DNA of 21,907 nucleotides from Dehalococcoidia bacterium UBA6808 (lineage in GTDB: Bacteria; Chloroflexota; Dehalococcoidia; GIF9; UBA5629), in NCBI GenBank assembly GCA_002452695.1, contig DKFA01000106.1, positions 1,319-23,225 on the forward strand, in the 5' to 3' direction. Positions 5,177 through 13,812 of the stretch are shown piece after piece. The translations under genes and the position numbers were made by a program. How positions within the stretch are numbered: position 1 is the first letter of the stretch; each line of letters opens with the position of its first letter. The notes under the pieces are model-generated. The model was not told where the DNA came from. It did not search any database and saw only the letters and a program-made list of their open reading frames with translations.

Positions 5177-5368
5177 ATGAGCAACAAGATAGCAGCCACC
5201 CCCCGCAAAGCAGCAGTGATCGAACTCGATTGCGCCCTGCCGGATCTGATCGAAAAACACATCAACGAGTGGCGCCTCACCACCTTCAAGAAACTGATCT
5301 CCGAAGGAGGCGTAATTGCCGATAACTGCCTGGTACCCTATCCCATTATCACACCGCTTAAGCAATAA
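5177..5368 (+). pseudogene. Truncated 5' fragment of a type I phosphodiesterase gene (63 codons)
   Basis: The 63-residue frame (MSNKIAATPRKAAVIELDCA and so on to VPYPIITPLKQ) is a diverged copy of residues 1-55 of the protein at 5388-7394. It keeps the metal-binding Asp of 'LDCALP', but differs at the nucleophile region ('IITPLKQ' instead of 'TITPPNW') and then stops. The nucleotide match includes an exact 35-bp block (5303-5337 with 5499-5533) plus one extra codon. Without the rest of the fold it cannot be an active enzyme. It lies between a strong promoter and the intact gene, 19 bases before the latter's ATG, and so is transcribed with it. Confidence 0.8.
5303..5337 (+). repeat. Exact 35-bp direct repeat, copy 1
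   Basis: Identical to 5499-5533, beginning GAAGGAGGCGTAATTGCC and ending CTGGTACC. It lies in the homologous 5' portions of the gene fragment and the intact gene, 196 bp apart, and could recombine to delete the fragment. Confidence 0.9.
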
Positions 5369-5387
5369 AATATAAGGAGTTCATGAA

Positions 5388-7394
5388 ATGGCAAATACAC
5401 CAAAAAAAGTAGCGGTAATAGGATTGGACTGTGCGCTGCCGCGCCTGATCGAGCAGCATATCAAAGAGGGGCACCTGCCTACCTTCAAAAAGCTGATCGA
5501 AGGAGGCGTAATTGCCGATAACTGCCTGGTACCTTATCCGACCATCACCCCTCCCAACTGGGCCTCAATCGCTACCGGGGCCTGGCCGGGCACGCACGGG
5601 GTGACCGATTTTCATTACCACCAGCTTGGCACCACGCCCTATAATCTGAATACCTATCAATCGTTCAGCAGCGAGCGTCTCAAGGCTGAAACGATCTGGG
5701 ATGCCGCCGATAAGGCCGGCAAGAAATGCATCGTATTGAATTACCCAGGCTCATGGCCTTCCCACATGAAAAACGGAATCGTGGTCGGAGGCAGCGGGCT
5801 TTCTGTAGGTGAAAACCGCGACGGCATGCTGGGCATGGGCGGCAAGGCCAACCTGTGCAACGACCAGATGATTACAACCGGCATCTATCCCCGCGCAATC
5901 AAAGGGACTTTTAAACCTGCCGCCGGCTGGAGCAACCTGACTGAGAGCGAGGACCCGCTGGAGATGGAGGTCAAAATCAATTTCAGGGGTGCCGAAATCA
6001 AGCCTCCCGAGGCCACCTGGTACGTGCTGGCCCAGCAATCGGCGGGCGATGGCTATGACACCGCCACCCTTTCGCCTTCCAAAGACTTTAAACAGGCCTT
6101 CTGCACACTGAAACAGGGCCAGTGGAGCAAAGTTATCAATACCAAAGTTAAAATGGCAGACGGCAGCTACAAGGAGGCTTTCTTCCGCTGCAAGCTGATC
6201 GAGTTCTCGGATGACGCAGAGAACATGCGCCTGTATATCAGCAGCATGGGAGCAACCTCCGGCTGGAGCAATCCGCCGGAAGTCGCTTCAGAGCTGGTTT
6301 CGCAGGAAGGCATCCTCTGCCCGGGCGGCGGAGTGCTGGGTTACGTGGTCGAATGGTACGACCTGGACACTTATGTCGAGATCAACGAATTCTATACGCA
6401 ATGGATAGCCGACGCAGCTACTACGCTGTTGACCAAACATGAATGGGACGCGTTCTTCATGCATGCCCATTCACCGGACTGGGCCTACCACGTCATGCTG
6501 ACCGACATGGACCCCAACCTGACCAAGGATGAAACTAAAAGAAAGGCCGCCTGGGCTGCACATCTGAAAATCTATCAGGCGCAGGACAGGATGCTGGCCC
6601 AGATCCTGCAGGCCTGTGATAAGGATACGCTGGTTATCACGGTCTCTGACCATGGGGCGGTCGCGGATGGCACGGTGTTCGATCCCTATAAAATACTGGT
6701 CCCGCTGGGACTGGCCGCATTGCAGGAAGAGCAGATCAATTCGCTCGTGCCGGTCACGACGCGCGGCGAAGGCCTGATGGAAGAGCAGAGGGTAGGCTAC
6801 CAGATTCCCGATGTCAAAAAATCCAAGTGCTTCCCACAACGCACCATGCACCTCTACATCAACCTCAAAGGACGCGATCCCGACGGTATCGTAGAACCGG
6901 AAGATTACCAGAAGGTGCAGCAGCAGATCATCGATGCGCTGCTCTCTTACGTTGACCCCAACACAGGACAGCGCCCGGTCTCGCTGGCATTGAGCAAACA
7001 GGACGCGCGCATCCTGGGCCTGTACGGAGATCATGTGGGCGACATCATCTATGCCATCTACCCCTGGTACTCCGGCCAGCACGGCAATATCCTGCCGGCT
7101 GCAGAGTGGGGCATCGGCTCGCTCAAGGCGCTGCTGACCCTCACAGGGCCGGGCATAAAAAAGGGGCACCGCCTGGAGAGGACCTGCAATATCATCGATA
7201 TTGTCCCAACCATCTGCTACCTGCTGGACCTGCCGTTGCCGGCGCAGGCGGAGGGCGCGGTGCTCTACCAGGCCATGAAGGACCCCGATTTCAAATCCAA
7301 GGAGATAGAGAAGCTCAAGAGCGGCCTGGCCCGTATGGAAACCGCCCTGCAGCGGGGCGAGCGGCAACCCTGGGATAAACACGAGTGCGCCTGA
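5388..7394 (+). CDS. Type I phosphodiesterase/nucleotide pyrophosphatase-family protein (alkaline phosphatase superfamily), paralogue 1
   Basis: This 668-residue protein has no signal peptide, so it is probably cytosolic. The two-metal site of the superfamily is all visible: Asp14 (GLDCALP), nucleophile Thr54 (PTITPPNW), Asp364 and His368 (SPDWAYH), Asp421-His422 (VSDHGA) and His565 (SGQHG). 'TGAWPGTHGV' is the conserved loop after the nucleophile. The family hydrolyses phosphodiesters, phosphonates or phosphoglycerol headgroups; substrate here is unknown. A large insert (about residues 145-340) separates the two halves of the active site and is shared with paralogue 2. A good AAGGAG precedes the ATG. 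Both paralogues end in the same 19 residues (METALQRGERQPWDKHECA), unusual conservation for a C-terminus. Confidence 0.88.
   Translation: MANTPKKVAVIGLDCALPRLIEQHIKEGHLPTFKKLIEGGVIADNCLVPYPTITPPNWASIATGAWPGTHGVTDFHYHQLGTTPYNLNTYQSFSSERLKAETIWDAADKAGKKCIVLNYPGSWPSHMKNGIVVGGSGLSVGENRDGMLGMGGKANLCNDQMITTGIYPRAIKGTFKPAAGWSNLTESEDPLEMEVKINFRGAEIKPPEATWYVLAQQSAGDGYDTATLSPSKDFKQAFCTLKQGQWSKVINTKVKMADGSYKEAFFRCKLIEFSDDAENMRLYISSMGATSGWSNPPEVASELVSQEGILCPGGGVLGYVVEWYDLDTYVEINEFYTQWIADAATTLLTKHEWDAFFMHAHSPDWAYHVMLTDMDPNLTKDETKRKAAWAAHLKIYQAQDRMLAQILQACDKDTLVITVSDHGAVADGTVFDPYKILVPLGLAALQEEQINSLVPVTTRGEGLMEEQRVGYQIPDVKKSKCFPQRTMHLYINLKGRDPDGIVEPEDYQKVQQQIIDALLSYVDPNTGQRPVSLALSKQDARILGLYGDHVGDIIYAIYPWYSGQHGNILPAAEWGIGSLKALLTLTGPGIKKGHRLERTCNIIDIVPTICYLLDLPLPAQAEGAVLYQAMKDPDFKSKEIEKLKSGLARMETALQRGERQPWDKHECA
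5499..5533 (+). repeat. Exact 35-bp direct repeat, copy 2
   Basis: Second copy of the block at 5303-5337, inside the coding sequence of the intact phosphodiesterase (codons about 38-49). Confidence 0.9.
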
Positions 7395-7458
7395 ACTGAA
7401 AACATGCTGAGATACTAATCAAAATAAAAAAAGGATGTTGGTGAAAAAAGAGGTTGTG

Positions 7459-8496
7459 ATGAAAAAGATTCTGTATTACGGCAAATTCCAGGTACTATGG
7501 GCGCTGATTATCGCGTCGATCCTGATTATCACCTCGTGTTCCTCTGCTGCACCGGCAAAGCCGGTGGAGACAACCACACCCGCAACAACTGCGCCGCCTG
7601 CCGCTGCGGCAACCGCCAAACCGGCAGATTCCACTAGGGACTACAAGGAGACGATCAAACACGGCGGGCTGGACCGCAGCTACCTGGTGCATTTGCCGCC
7701 GGGTTTCGACAAATCCAAATCCCTGCCCGTCGTAATCCAGCTTCACGGCGGCGGCAGCAATGCCGCCCAGACAGACAAACTGACAAAGTTTCAGACTTTG
7801 GCTGATAAGGACAACTTCATCGTCGTTGCGCCTGACGGCATAGGATCACGATGGAACGACGGCAAAGAAGGCGCAATCTACAGGGCCGCCACTGAAAATA
7901 TCGATGATGTAGGGTTTATCTCGGCACTGATCGACAGGCTGGTCACCAGCCTTAATGTCGATCCTAAAAGGGTGTACGTCGCCGGCGTTTCCAACGGCGG
8001 CATGATGACGCTCAGGCTGGGCGTACAGCTAGCCGATAAGATTGCGGCAATAGGCTCGGTCATAGGCAGCCTGGCCAATCCGTGGTTTTCACTCACACCC
8101 CAGCGTCCTCTCCCAGTTATCATGATCAACAGCACCGAAGACCCATTGGTACCTATTGAAGGTGGAGGAGTTACCTTTTTAGGCCGGGTCACCGGCCAGG
8201 TGGCGGCACCGGCCGATGTGGTTAAATACTGGGTGGAAAAGAACGGCTGCTCAGCGCCGGTGGTAAAAGAGGATCTGCCCGATATCAGCACCACGGATGG
8301 CAGCACGGTCACACGGGAGACCTACACCGGCTGCAAAGACAATGTCGAGGTTATTTTCTATCTGGTTAAGGGCGCGAGCCATACATGGCCGGGAGGTCCG
8401 CAGTTTGACGATGAAACCCGGATCGGCAAGGTCAACCGCGACTTCGACGCCACGGCCGTGATCTGGGAATTCTTCAAGAAACACCCCATGCCGTAA
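7459..8496 (+). CDS. Secreted lipoprotein esterase of the LpqC / PHB-depolymerase family
   Basis: From ATG 7459 the protein is 345 residues; an upstream in-frame ATG (7435) is possible, but AGAGG just before 7459 and the lipoprotein signal favour the later start. A hydrophobic stretch leads to lipobox I-T-S-C with Cys27, then a Thr/Ala/Pro linker (residues 29-57), so the enzyme is probably tethered outside the membrane. The alpha/beta-hydrolase fold shows 'QLHGGGSNAAQ' (oxyanion loop), nucleophile Ser178 in G-V-S-N-G, Asp228 in STEDP and His308 in GASHTWPGG. Relatives hydrolyse short polyhydroxyalkanoates, acetyl or feruloyl esters. It lies between the two phosphodiesterase paralogues and could share the first one's mRNA (64-base gap). 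Confidence 0.87.
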   Translation: MKKILYYGKFQVLWALIIASILIITSCSSAAPAKPVETTTPATTAPPAAAATAKPADSTRDYKETIKHGGLDRSYLVHLPPGFDKSKSLPVVIQLHGGGSNAAQTDKLTKFQTLADKDNFIVVAPDGIGSRWNDGKEGAIYRAATENIDDVGFISALIDRLVTSLNVDPKRVYVAGVSNGGMMTLRLGVQLADKIAAIGSVIGSLANPWFSLTPQRPLPVIMINSTEDPLVPIEGGGVTFLGRVTGQVAAPADVVKYWVEKNGCSAPVVKEDLPDISTTDGSTVTRETYTGCKDNVEVIFYLVKGASHTWPGGPQFDDETRIGKVNRDFDATAVIWEFFKKHPMP

Positions 8497-8591
8497 CCAG
8501 CCATCAGGCCCTGTTTAAAAAGCTATTTCACTGCCTGTAAATAGCAGGTAATCATCCTGTTATGCCTCATTAATAGATTTATCAATCAGCG

Positions 8592-8620
8592 TTGACAGAA
8601 TTTCACAAAAGGCGTATATT
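8592..8620 (+). promoter_or_regulatory. Promoter of phosphodiesterase paralogue 2
   Basis: TTGACA (8592-8597), 17-base spacer and TATATT (8615-8620); predicted start near 8627, leader about 34 bases. Confidence 0.75.
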
Positions 8621-8660
8621 GAGCATGGTTGTAAGGGAAATACGGGTTTAAGGAGCACAC

Positions 8661-10670
8661 TTGGAAACCACACCAAAAAAAGTAGCTGTCGTTGGTTTTG
8701 ATTGCGCTGAACCCCATCTTATTGAAAGGCACATTCGGGAAGGCCACTTGCCCAACTTCAAGAAGCTGTTTGAAGAGGGTGTACTTGCTTCCAACTGCCT
8801 GGCCCCCTTCCCGACCATCACCCCACCCAACTGGGCCACCATCGCCACCGGCGCCTGGCCCTACACACACGGCATAACCGATTTCCACGTACACATCCCG
8901 GGCAACCCTCTGGATTATACCCACTCGCAGGAGGCCTTCAGCAGCAACCGCTGCAAGGCGGAATTCATCTGGGACGCTATCGATAAAGCCGGTAAAAAAA
9001 GCATTGTGGTCAACTACCCCGGCGCCTGGCCCAACCACATGAAAAACGGCATCGTAATAGGAGGCAGCGGCCTTTCCATCGGCGAAAACCGGGACGGCAT
9101 GGAGAAGCTCAACTCGACCCAGATGCTGTGCGCCGACCAGCTTGTCACCACCGGTTATTTCCCGCTCGGCATCAAGGTCAAACTAGAGGAGAAAAAGAGC
9201 TGGAAAAACACCGGTAAAGCCGGCGCCGACCCGCTGGGGGCGGCGTTTGAGCTGACCTTCCCGGCGGCAGCCGAAAAACCGGCCCCCACCACATGGTATG
9301 TGCTGGCTGCCCAGGGCAAGGACGGCTACGACAGAGTATCGCTCTCGCCCGATACCGATTTCAATAAGGCCTTTTTCACCATCAGTGTTGGAGAATGGTC
9401 GAAAAAAGTCTTTACCACGATCAAGATGGCCGACGGCTCCGAGCGAGAGGTATTTTTCCGCGCCAAGCTGGTCGAGCTGTCGGAGGATGCCCAGGACCTG
9501 CGCCTTTTGATCACCTCGCTGTGCCAGACCGAGGGCTGGGCTAATCCACCCGAAATCTGCAAGGAAATAGCCTCAGAGGAAGGCATTTTCGGCCACGGCG
9601 GGGGTGTTCTCGGTGTCAGCATAGGCTGGTTCGACCTGGAGACTTTCAGCGAAATACATGAGTTGCACGACCTCTACCTGGGCGACACCGTCACCACTTT
9701 ATTGACCAAACACCCCTGGGACCTTTTCTACATGCACAGCCATCCCATCGACTGGATGTACCACATCATCATGACCGATATGGACCCCGACACCTGCCGC
9801 AGCAAGGAAGCCTATGAGAAGGCCTGGGCCACACACCTGCGCATCCACCAGAGCCAGGATAAGATGCTGGGCCGCATCATCGAAGCCGCTGGCAAAGATA
9901 CTCTGTTCGTCCTGGTCTCCGACCACGGAGCGGTAGCGGACGGCGCGCCCTTCAATCCGCATGCAGCGCTGGAAAAGGCCGGTTTGCTGGTGCAGTCACA
10001 AACCAAAACACGGAATGTCGCCGGGATCAACCACGAAAGCATGTCGTCGATCATGTCCAAGGCAACCAGCGTCAGCAAGACCAAGGATATGAGCAAGACA
10101 AAAGCCGTCGGCCAGCGCACGGTACATATTTACATAAATTTGAAGGGGCGCGACCCTGAGGGCATCGTCGATCCTGCCGACTATGAAAAAGTGCAGCAGG
10201 AGATCATCGACGCATTGTATACCTATGTCGACCCCAACACCGGCCGCCGTCCCGTTGCCCTGGCGTTGAGCAACAAAGATGCCCGCATCATCGGCCTGAC
10301 CGGGCCGGATGCAGGCGACATCATTTACGCGGTCTATCCCGAGTTCGGCGGACAGCATGGCGCACAACTGCCCAATGCACACTGGGGCATAGGCGACCTC
10401 AAGCCCCTGCTGGCATTATCCGGCCCTGGCATTAAAAAGAACCACCGCCTGGAGAGGTCTTGCTGGCTGACCGACATTGTCCCAACCATCTGTTACCTGA
10501 TGGACTGGCCCATCCCGGCGCAGGCGGAGGGCGCGGTGCTCTACCAGGCTCTCAAGAAACCTAATTTCAAAGCGGACCAGATCAATAAACTGAAAGACGG
10601 TCTGGCCAGGATGGAAACCGCCCTGCAGCGCGGAGAACGCCAACCGTGGGACAAGCACGAATGCGCCTGA
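8661..10670 (+). CDS. Type I phosphodiesterase/nucleotide pyrophosphatase-family protein, paralogue 2
   Basis: This 669-residue protein is collinear with the one at 5388-7394 (very roughly two thirds identical by eye). It has the same metal-site residues: Asp14 (GFDCAEP), Thr54 (PTITPPNW), Asp364/His368 (PIDWMYH), Asp421-His422 (VSDHGAV) and a His in GGQHGA. The start is TTG with AAGGAG eight bases ahead; the following residues ETTPKKVAVVGFDCAEP align with paralogue 1. The main difference is a Lys/Ser/Thr-rich segment at about residues 465-482 (SKATSVSKTKDMSKTKAV) replacing the corresponding loop. It has its own promoter, so the pair can be expressed separately. Substrate unknown. Confidence 0.87.
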   Translation: METTPKKVAVVGFDCAEPHLIERHIREGHLPNFKKLFEEGVLASNCLAPFPTITPPNWATIATGAWPYTHGITDFHVHIPGNPLDYTHSQEAFSSNRCKAEFIWDAIDKAGKKSIVVNYPGAWPNHMKNGIVIGGSGLSIGENRDGMEKLNSTQMLCADQLVTTGYFPLGIKVKLEEKKSWKNTGKAGADPLGAAFELTFPAAAEKPAPTTWYVLAAQGKDGYDRVSLSPDTDFNKAFFTISVGEWSKKVFTTIKMADGSEREVFFRAKLVELSEDAQDLRLLITSLCQTEGWANPPEICKEIASEEGIFGHGGGVLGVSIGWFDLETFSEIHELHDLYLGDTVTTLLTKHPWDLFYMHSHPIDWMYHIIMTDMDPDTCRSKEAYEKAWATHLRIHQSQDKMLGRIIEAAGKDTLFVLVSDHGAVADGAPFNPHAALEKAGLLVQSQTKTRNVAGINHESMSSIMSKATSVSKTKDMSKTKAVGQRTVHIYINLKGRDPEGIVDPADYEKVQQEIIDALYTYVDPNTGRRPVALALSNKDARIIGLTGPDAGDIIYAVYPEFGGQHGAQLPNAHWGIGDLKPLLALSGPGIKKNHRLERSCWLTDIVPTICYLMDWPIPAQAEGAVLYQALKKPNFKADQINKLKDGLARMETALQRGERQPWDKHECA

Positions 10671-10779
10671 TACAGCTCAATTATCTGGATAAAAGGAGGG
10701 TTGAAAAAATATCGGTATGTAAAAGGTTGATGGAGCAGCTATTCACTACCTTAGTCTATCAAATTAAAGGAGGTTAATC

Positions 10780-12405
10780 GTGAATTTCCGCTTTCATTCG
10801 TCAAATTTATTTAAATCGGCTGTGCTGGTCATTATTTTACTGGCGCTGGTTGCCTGCGCAGCGCCGGCAGCCGAGCCGGCAGCGACAGCGCCTGCTTCCA
10901 CCGGGCCGAAATACGGCGGCACACTGCACCTGGTCTATATCATGGACCTGTCATCCCTCGACCCGATCAAATCCACCAGCATCATCGACAGGGCATTACC
11001 CCTGCTCTATGGCAATGGCCTGGTCAAACAGGTCGGCAGAAATGATGAAAAAATAGAGCTTGCGCCCAACCTTGCCACATCGTGGGAGATCTCGCCCGAC
11101 GGCCTTACCTACACATTCAAGCTGAGGCAGGGCGTCAAGTGGCACAACCTGCCCCCCGTCAATGGCCGCGAGTTCACCTCGGCAGATGTGAAATACTCGC
11201 TCGAAAGGATGATCGACCCGAAAACCAAATCACCCCTGGCCGCCTATGTTGCCAGCATCGCCAACATAGAAACACCCGACAAATATACCGTTGTGATCAA
11301 GACCAGGGTCATAGATCCTGGATTGCTCTGGTCGCTTGCGGGCGGTGTCGGCATGGTAGCCCGCGAGGTCATCGAGCAGGACGGCGATGCCAGCAAGACC
11401 ATTATCGGCACAGGCCCGTTCATCTTTGAAAAATACACCGCCGGCGTGGGCTTTACATTTAAGAAAAATCCCGATTACTGGGATACGGGCAAGCCTTATA
11501 TCGACAAGATTGAGCTGACTTTTATGCCTGACGCTGCAACGCGCCTGGCCGCATTCAGAGCCGGCCAGATAGACCGCCTGGTGGAAGGCAGAACCAATTC
11601 AGATGCCATCAAGAACACGGTCAAGGACGTCCAGGTTATACCTGGCGTGCAGCTCTCCGGCAGCGCGCTTATCCCCTCACTCAAATATCCGGACAAGCCG
11701 TGGACCAACAAAAAGGTGCGACAGGCCCTGCAGTATGCCATCGATTACGATGGCCTGATCTCTGCTGTGCTGAACGGCCAGGGATCCCGCACTGACTTCC
11801 TGTCTCCCACCTGGGTCGATTACGGCGCCAGGCCAATCGCAGACCTGCCTCAAAGGGACATCGCCAAGGCGAAGGCTATGCTGGCTGAAGCTGGTTATCC
11901 CGACGGCTTCAAGGCATCGATCATTCAGCACACCTCCCGCATGGATGCCTGGGGAGGCGCCGTTGAACCGCTGGCCGCCATGCTGAAAGAAGTCAATGTT
12001 GACCTGACCATCGTCCCTATGCAGCAGGCAGAGTTCGTATCCACGCACCGCGCCGGCGACTACGAGTTGAGCACAATGGTCATGACCTGCAACGCGCCGG
12101 AGCTCGATACTAATCTGACCTATATGTACAGGACCGGGGCCCCTTATAACAGGGCACAGTATAGCAATCCCGAGCTTGACAAACTGCTTGGACTCGAACG
12201 CAAGTACTTCAATAATATCCCTGAAAGGCAAAAGGTCACCAAACAGATCATGGATATCCTGCACGAGGATGTGCCCATCATCCCGCTTTTCTACCAGTAC
12301 GACAACCATCTGGCACAACCGTGGATCAAAGGCTGGGATAATGTGGCCGATTCTGCGACCTTCTGCGCCTGGCAGCAGTTGCCCAACGTCTGGATAGATA
12401 AATAA
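10780..12405 (+). CDS. ABC transporter substrate-binding lipoprotein, family 5 (OppA/DppA type)
   Basis: This 541-residue protein opens with a lipoprotein signal (FKSAVLVIILLALVAC, lipobox L-V-A-C, Cys26) and an Ala/Pro linker. The body has the family-5 hallmarks 'GGTLHLVYIMDLSSLDPIKS', 'WEISPDGLTYTFKLRQGVKW', 'FTSADVKYSLERMID', 'GTGPFIFEKY' and 'KKVRQALQYAIDYD'. Family members bind oligopeptides, nickel or other solutes and deliver them to an ABC permease. No permease or ATPase gene is in the window, so its partner is elsewhere or it is an orphan sensor/receptor. The start is GTG with a perfect AAAGGAGGT six bases ahead. Neighbouring catabolic genes suggest uptake of an aromatic or related substrate, which is inference. 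Confidence 0.88.
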   Translation: MNFRFHSSNLFKSAVLVIILLALVACAAPAAEPAATAPASTGPKYGGTLHLVYIMDLSSLDPIKSTSIIDRALPLLYGNGLVKQVGRNDEKIELAPNLATSWEISPDGLTYTFKLRQGVKWHNLPPVNGREFTSADVKYSLERMIDPKTKSPLAAYVASIANIETPDKYTVVIKTRVIDPGLLWSLAGGVGMVAREVIEQDGDASKTIIGTGPFIFEKYTAGVGFTFKKNPDYWDTGKPYIDKIELTFMPDAATRLAAFRAGQIDRLVEGRTNSDAIKNTVKDVQVIPGVQLSGSALIPSLKYPDKPWTNKKVRQALQYAIDYDGLISAVLNGQGSRTDFLSPTWVDYGARPIADLPQRDIAKAKAMLAEAGYPDGFKASIIQHTSRMDAWGGAVEPLAAMLKEVNVDLTIVPMQQAEFVSTHRAGDYELSTMVMTCNAPELDTNLTYMYRTGAPYNRAQYSNPELDKLLGLERKYFNNIPERQKVTKQIMDILHEDVPIIPLFYQYDNHLAQPWIKGWDNVADSATFCAWQQLPNVWIDK

Positions 12406-12443
12406 AGAAAGCCTGATTACAAAAAAAACAACCGTTTCGATGG

Positions 12444-12482
12444 ATACTGGTGCAGTGGCGTTCTCACCCACTGCACCAGTAT
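12444..12482 (+). terminator. Perfect 15-bp hairpin between the SBP and CoA-transferase genes
   Basis: ATACTGGTGCAGTGG (12444-12458) pairs exactly with CCACTGCACCAGTAT (12468-12482) around a nine-base loop. It lies 38 bases after the SBP stop and is followed by an AT-rich stretch (ATATTTTGTT) rather than a pure T run, so it is a plausible but not classical intrinsic terminator. It could equally be an operator or an RNA processing structure ahead of the CoA-transferase start at 12512. Confidence 0.6.
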
Positions 12483-12511
12483 AATATTTTGTTATTAGCG
12501 GAGATAAAAAC

Positions 12512-13738
12512 ATGCTCAAAGGACTTGAAGGAATCAAAGTAATTGAAGCAGCCAGCAACGTGGCGGGACCGCTGGCCGGCAGGATGCTGGCTGACCGGGG
12601 CGCCGACGTCATCCACATCGAACATCCCAGCAAGGGAGACCTTTCCCGCGATGCAGGACGTATAGTTATCGATATGCTGATGGGTGGAAGGAGCATCGAG
12701 ACCAAGGTCAACCACCACTGGGAGTTCAATAACTGCAACAAGCGCGGGATGACCATGGATATGAACAACGAGAAAACGCGCGAGGTCCTTTACCGCATGC
12801 TCAAGACAGCCGACGTTTTCATCTCCAACTACCGGCCCCGAGAGCTGGCCAAATTCAAACTTGAGTATGAGACAGTCAAAGAGCTCAATCCCCGCATCAT
12901 TTACGCCAACATCTCCGGCTATGGCATCAACGGTCCTGACCGTAACCTGCCGGGCTATGATTTCAATGTGTTCTGGACCAGGACCGGCATTATGCACGTG
13001 CTTACCACCAAAGACCAGGAGCCGTTCACCACACCGATCGCCTTCGGTGACCGCACCACGGCACTGACGCTGGCCTACGGCATAATGAGCGCCCTTTTCA
13101 TCCGTGAACGCACCGGCGTAGGGCAGGCAGTATATACCTCATTGCAGCAGACCGGGGTATTCGTCAACGCCTACGATGTATGCGCTTCACTTGCCACCGG
13201 ACAGGACAGGCAGAGCGCAGGCCGCAGGGACCTGGCCAATGTGCTGCTCAACTCGTATAAAACCAGGGATGGTAGATGGGTCCGTTTTGCTATCAATCAG
13301 CCCGACCTCTACTGGTCCAAGCTGTGCCGCGCACTCAAGATAGACGGCCTCGAAACAGACCCCCGCTTTAGCTCATTCATACCCAGGCTGGAGCACCATG
13401 CCGAGCTGTTCGATATTCTGGAAAAAGCTTTCCTCAGCAAGACCCTGTCAGAATGGAAGCCACTGCTGGATGAGGCCGGTCTGCCCTGGGCGCCAGTGCT
13501 GACTCTGCCTGAGGTCATCGCCGACGAGCAGGCCAGGGCCAACGGCTTCTTCATCGATTACGACCATCCAACTTACGGCCACGTCGAGATCGTGGCCAAC
13601 CCTGTTACGTTGAGCGAGACGCCGGCTGTAGTCAGGATGCCGGCGCCCGAATTCGGGCAACATACCGAAGAGATTCTGCTGGAATACGGTTATACCTGGG
13701 AAGACATCGGCCAAATGAAGGATGACGGGGTAATATGA
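12512..13738 (+). CDS. Class III CoA-transferase (CaiB/BaiF family)
   Basis: This 408-residue protein starts 'MLKGLEGIKVIEAASNVAGP' and continues 'LAGRMLADRGADVIHIEHP', the typical N-terminal Rossmann-like motif of CaiB/BaiF enzymes. 'NYRPRELAKF' and 'NPRIIYANISGYG' follow, and 'LPGYDFN' supplies the probable catalytic Asp (Asp150) that forms the acyl-CoA anhydride. The C-terminal half (TPAVVRMPAPEFGQHTEEIL) is complete. These enzymes move CoA between carboxylic acids without ATP. Next to a benzoyl-CoA reductase-like operon and an aldehyde-oxidising fusion, it probably activates the aromatic acid or a downstream acid; the acids are unknown. GGAG lies about 10 bases before the ATG. A TetR gene follows on the same strand. 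Confidence 0.88.
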   Translation: MLKGLEGIKVIEAASNVAGPLAGRMLADRGADVIHIEHPSKGDLSRDAGRIVIDMLMGGRSIETKVNHHWEFNNCNKRGMTMDMNNEKTREVLYRMLKTADVFISNYRPRELAKFKLEYETVKELNPRIIYANISGYGINGPDRNLPGYDFNVFWTRTGIMHVLTTKDQEPFTTPIAFGDRTTALTLAYGIMSALFIRERTGVGQAVYTSLQQTGVFVNAYDVCASLATGQDRQSAGRRDLANVLLNSYKTRDGRWVRFAINQPDLYWSKLCRALKIDGLETDPRFSSFIPRLEHHAELFDILEKAFLSKTLSEWKPLLDEAGLPWAPVLTLPEVIADEQARANGFFIDYDHPTYGHVEIVANPVTLSETPAVVRMPAPEFGQHTEEILLEYGYTWEDIGQMKDDGVI

Positions 13739-13761
13739 TAAGATTAGCCTGATACATCACA

Positions 13762-13775
13762 CCGGTGGTAACCGG
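13762..13775. promoter_or_regulatory. Inverted repeat ahead of the TetR gene
   Basis: CCGGT-GGTA-ACCGG lies 37 bases before the TetR start in the 74-base gap after the CoA-transferase. AGATTA (13741-13746) and TAATCT (13788-13793) flank it as a second nested pair. It could be an autoregulatory operator or a transcript hairpin; no clear -35/-10 was found here. Confidence 0.35.
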
Positions 13776-13812
13776 CGAAGTTAAGGATAATCTAACGCAG
13801 ACAGGTGGCAGT

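Noticed and set aside
6471..7382. A 303-codon minus-strand open frame
   Set aside because: Antisense to the C-terminal half of phosphodiesterase paralogue 1; no motif, and a similar antisense frame occurs in paralogue 2, as expected from codon usage.
10695..10725. Very short frame TTG AAA AAA ... TGA after a strong GGAGGG, between paralogue 2 and the SBP gene
   Set aside because: The TTG directly touches the Shine-Dalgarno, leaving no spacing, and only nine codons follow; not supportable as a gene.
11677..12768. A 363-codon minus-strand open frame spanning the SBP gene end
   Set aside because: It runs through the 15-bp hairpin and the starts of two well-supported genes on the other strand and encodes nothing recognisable.
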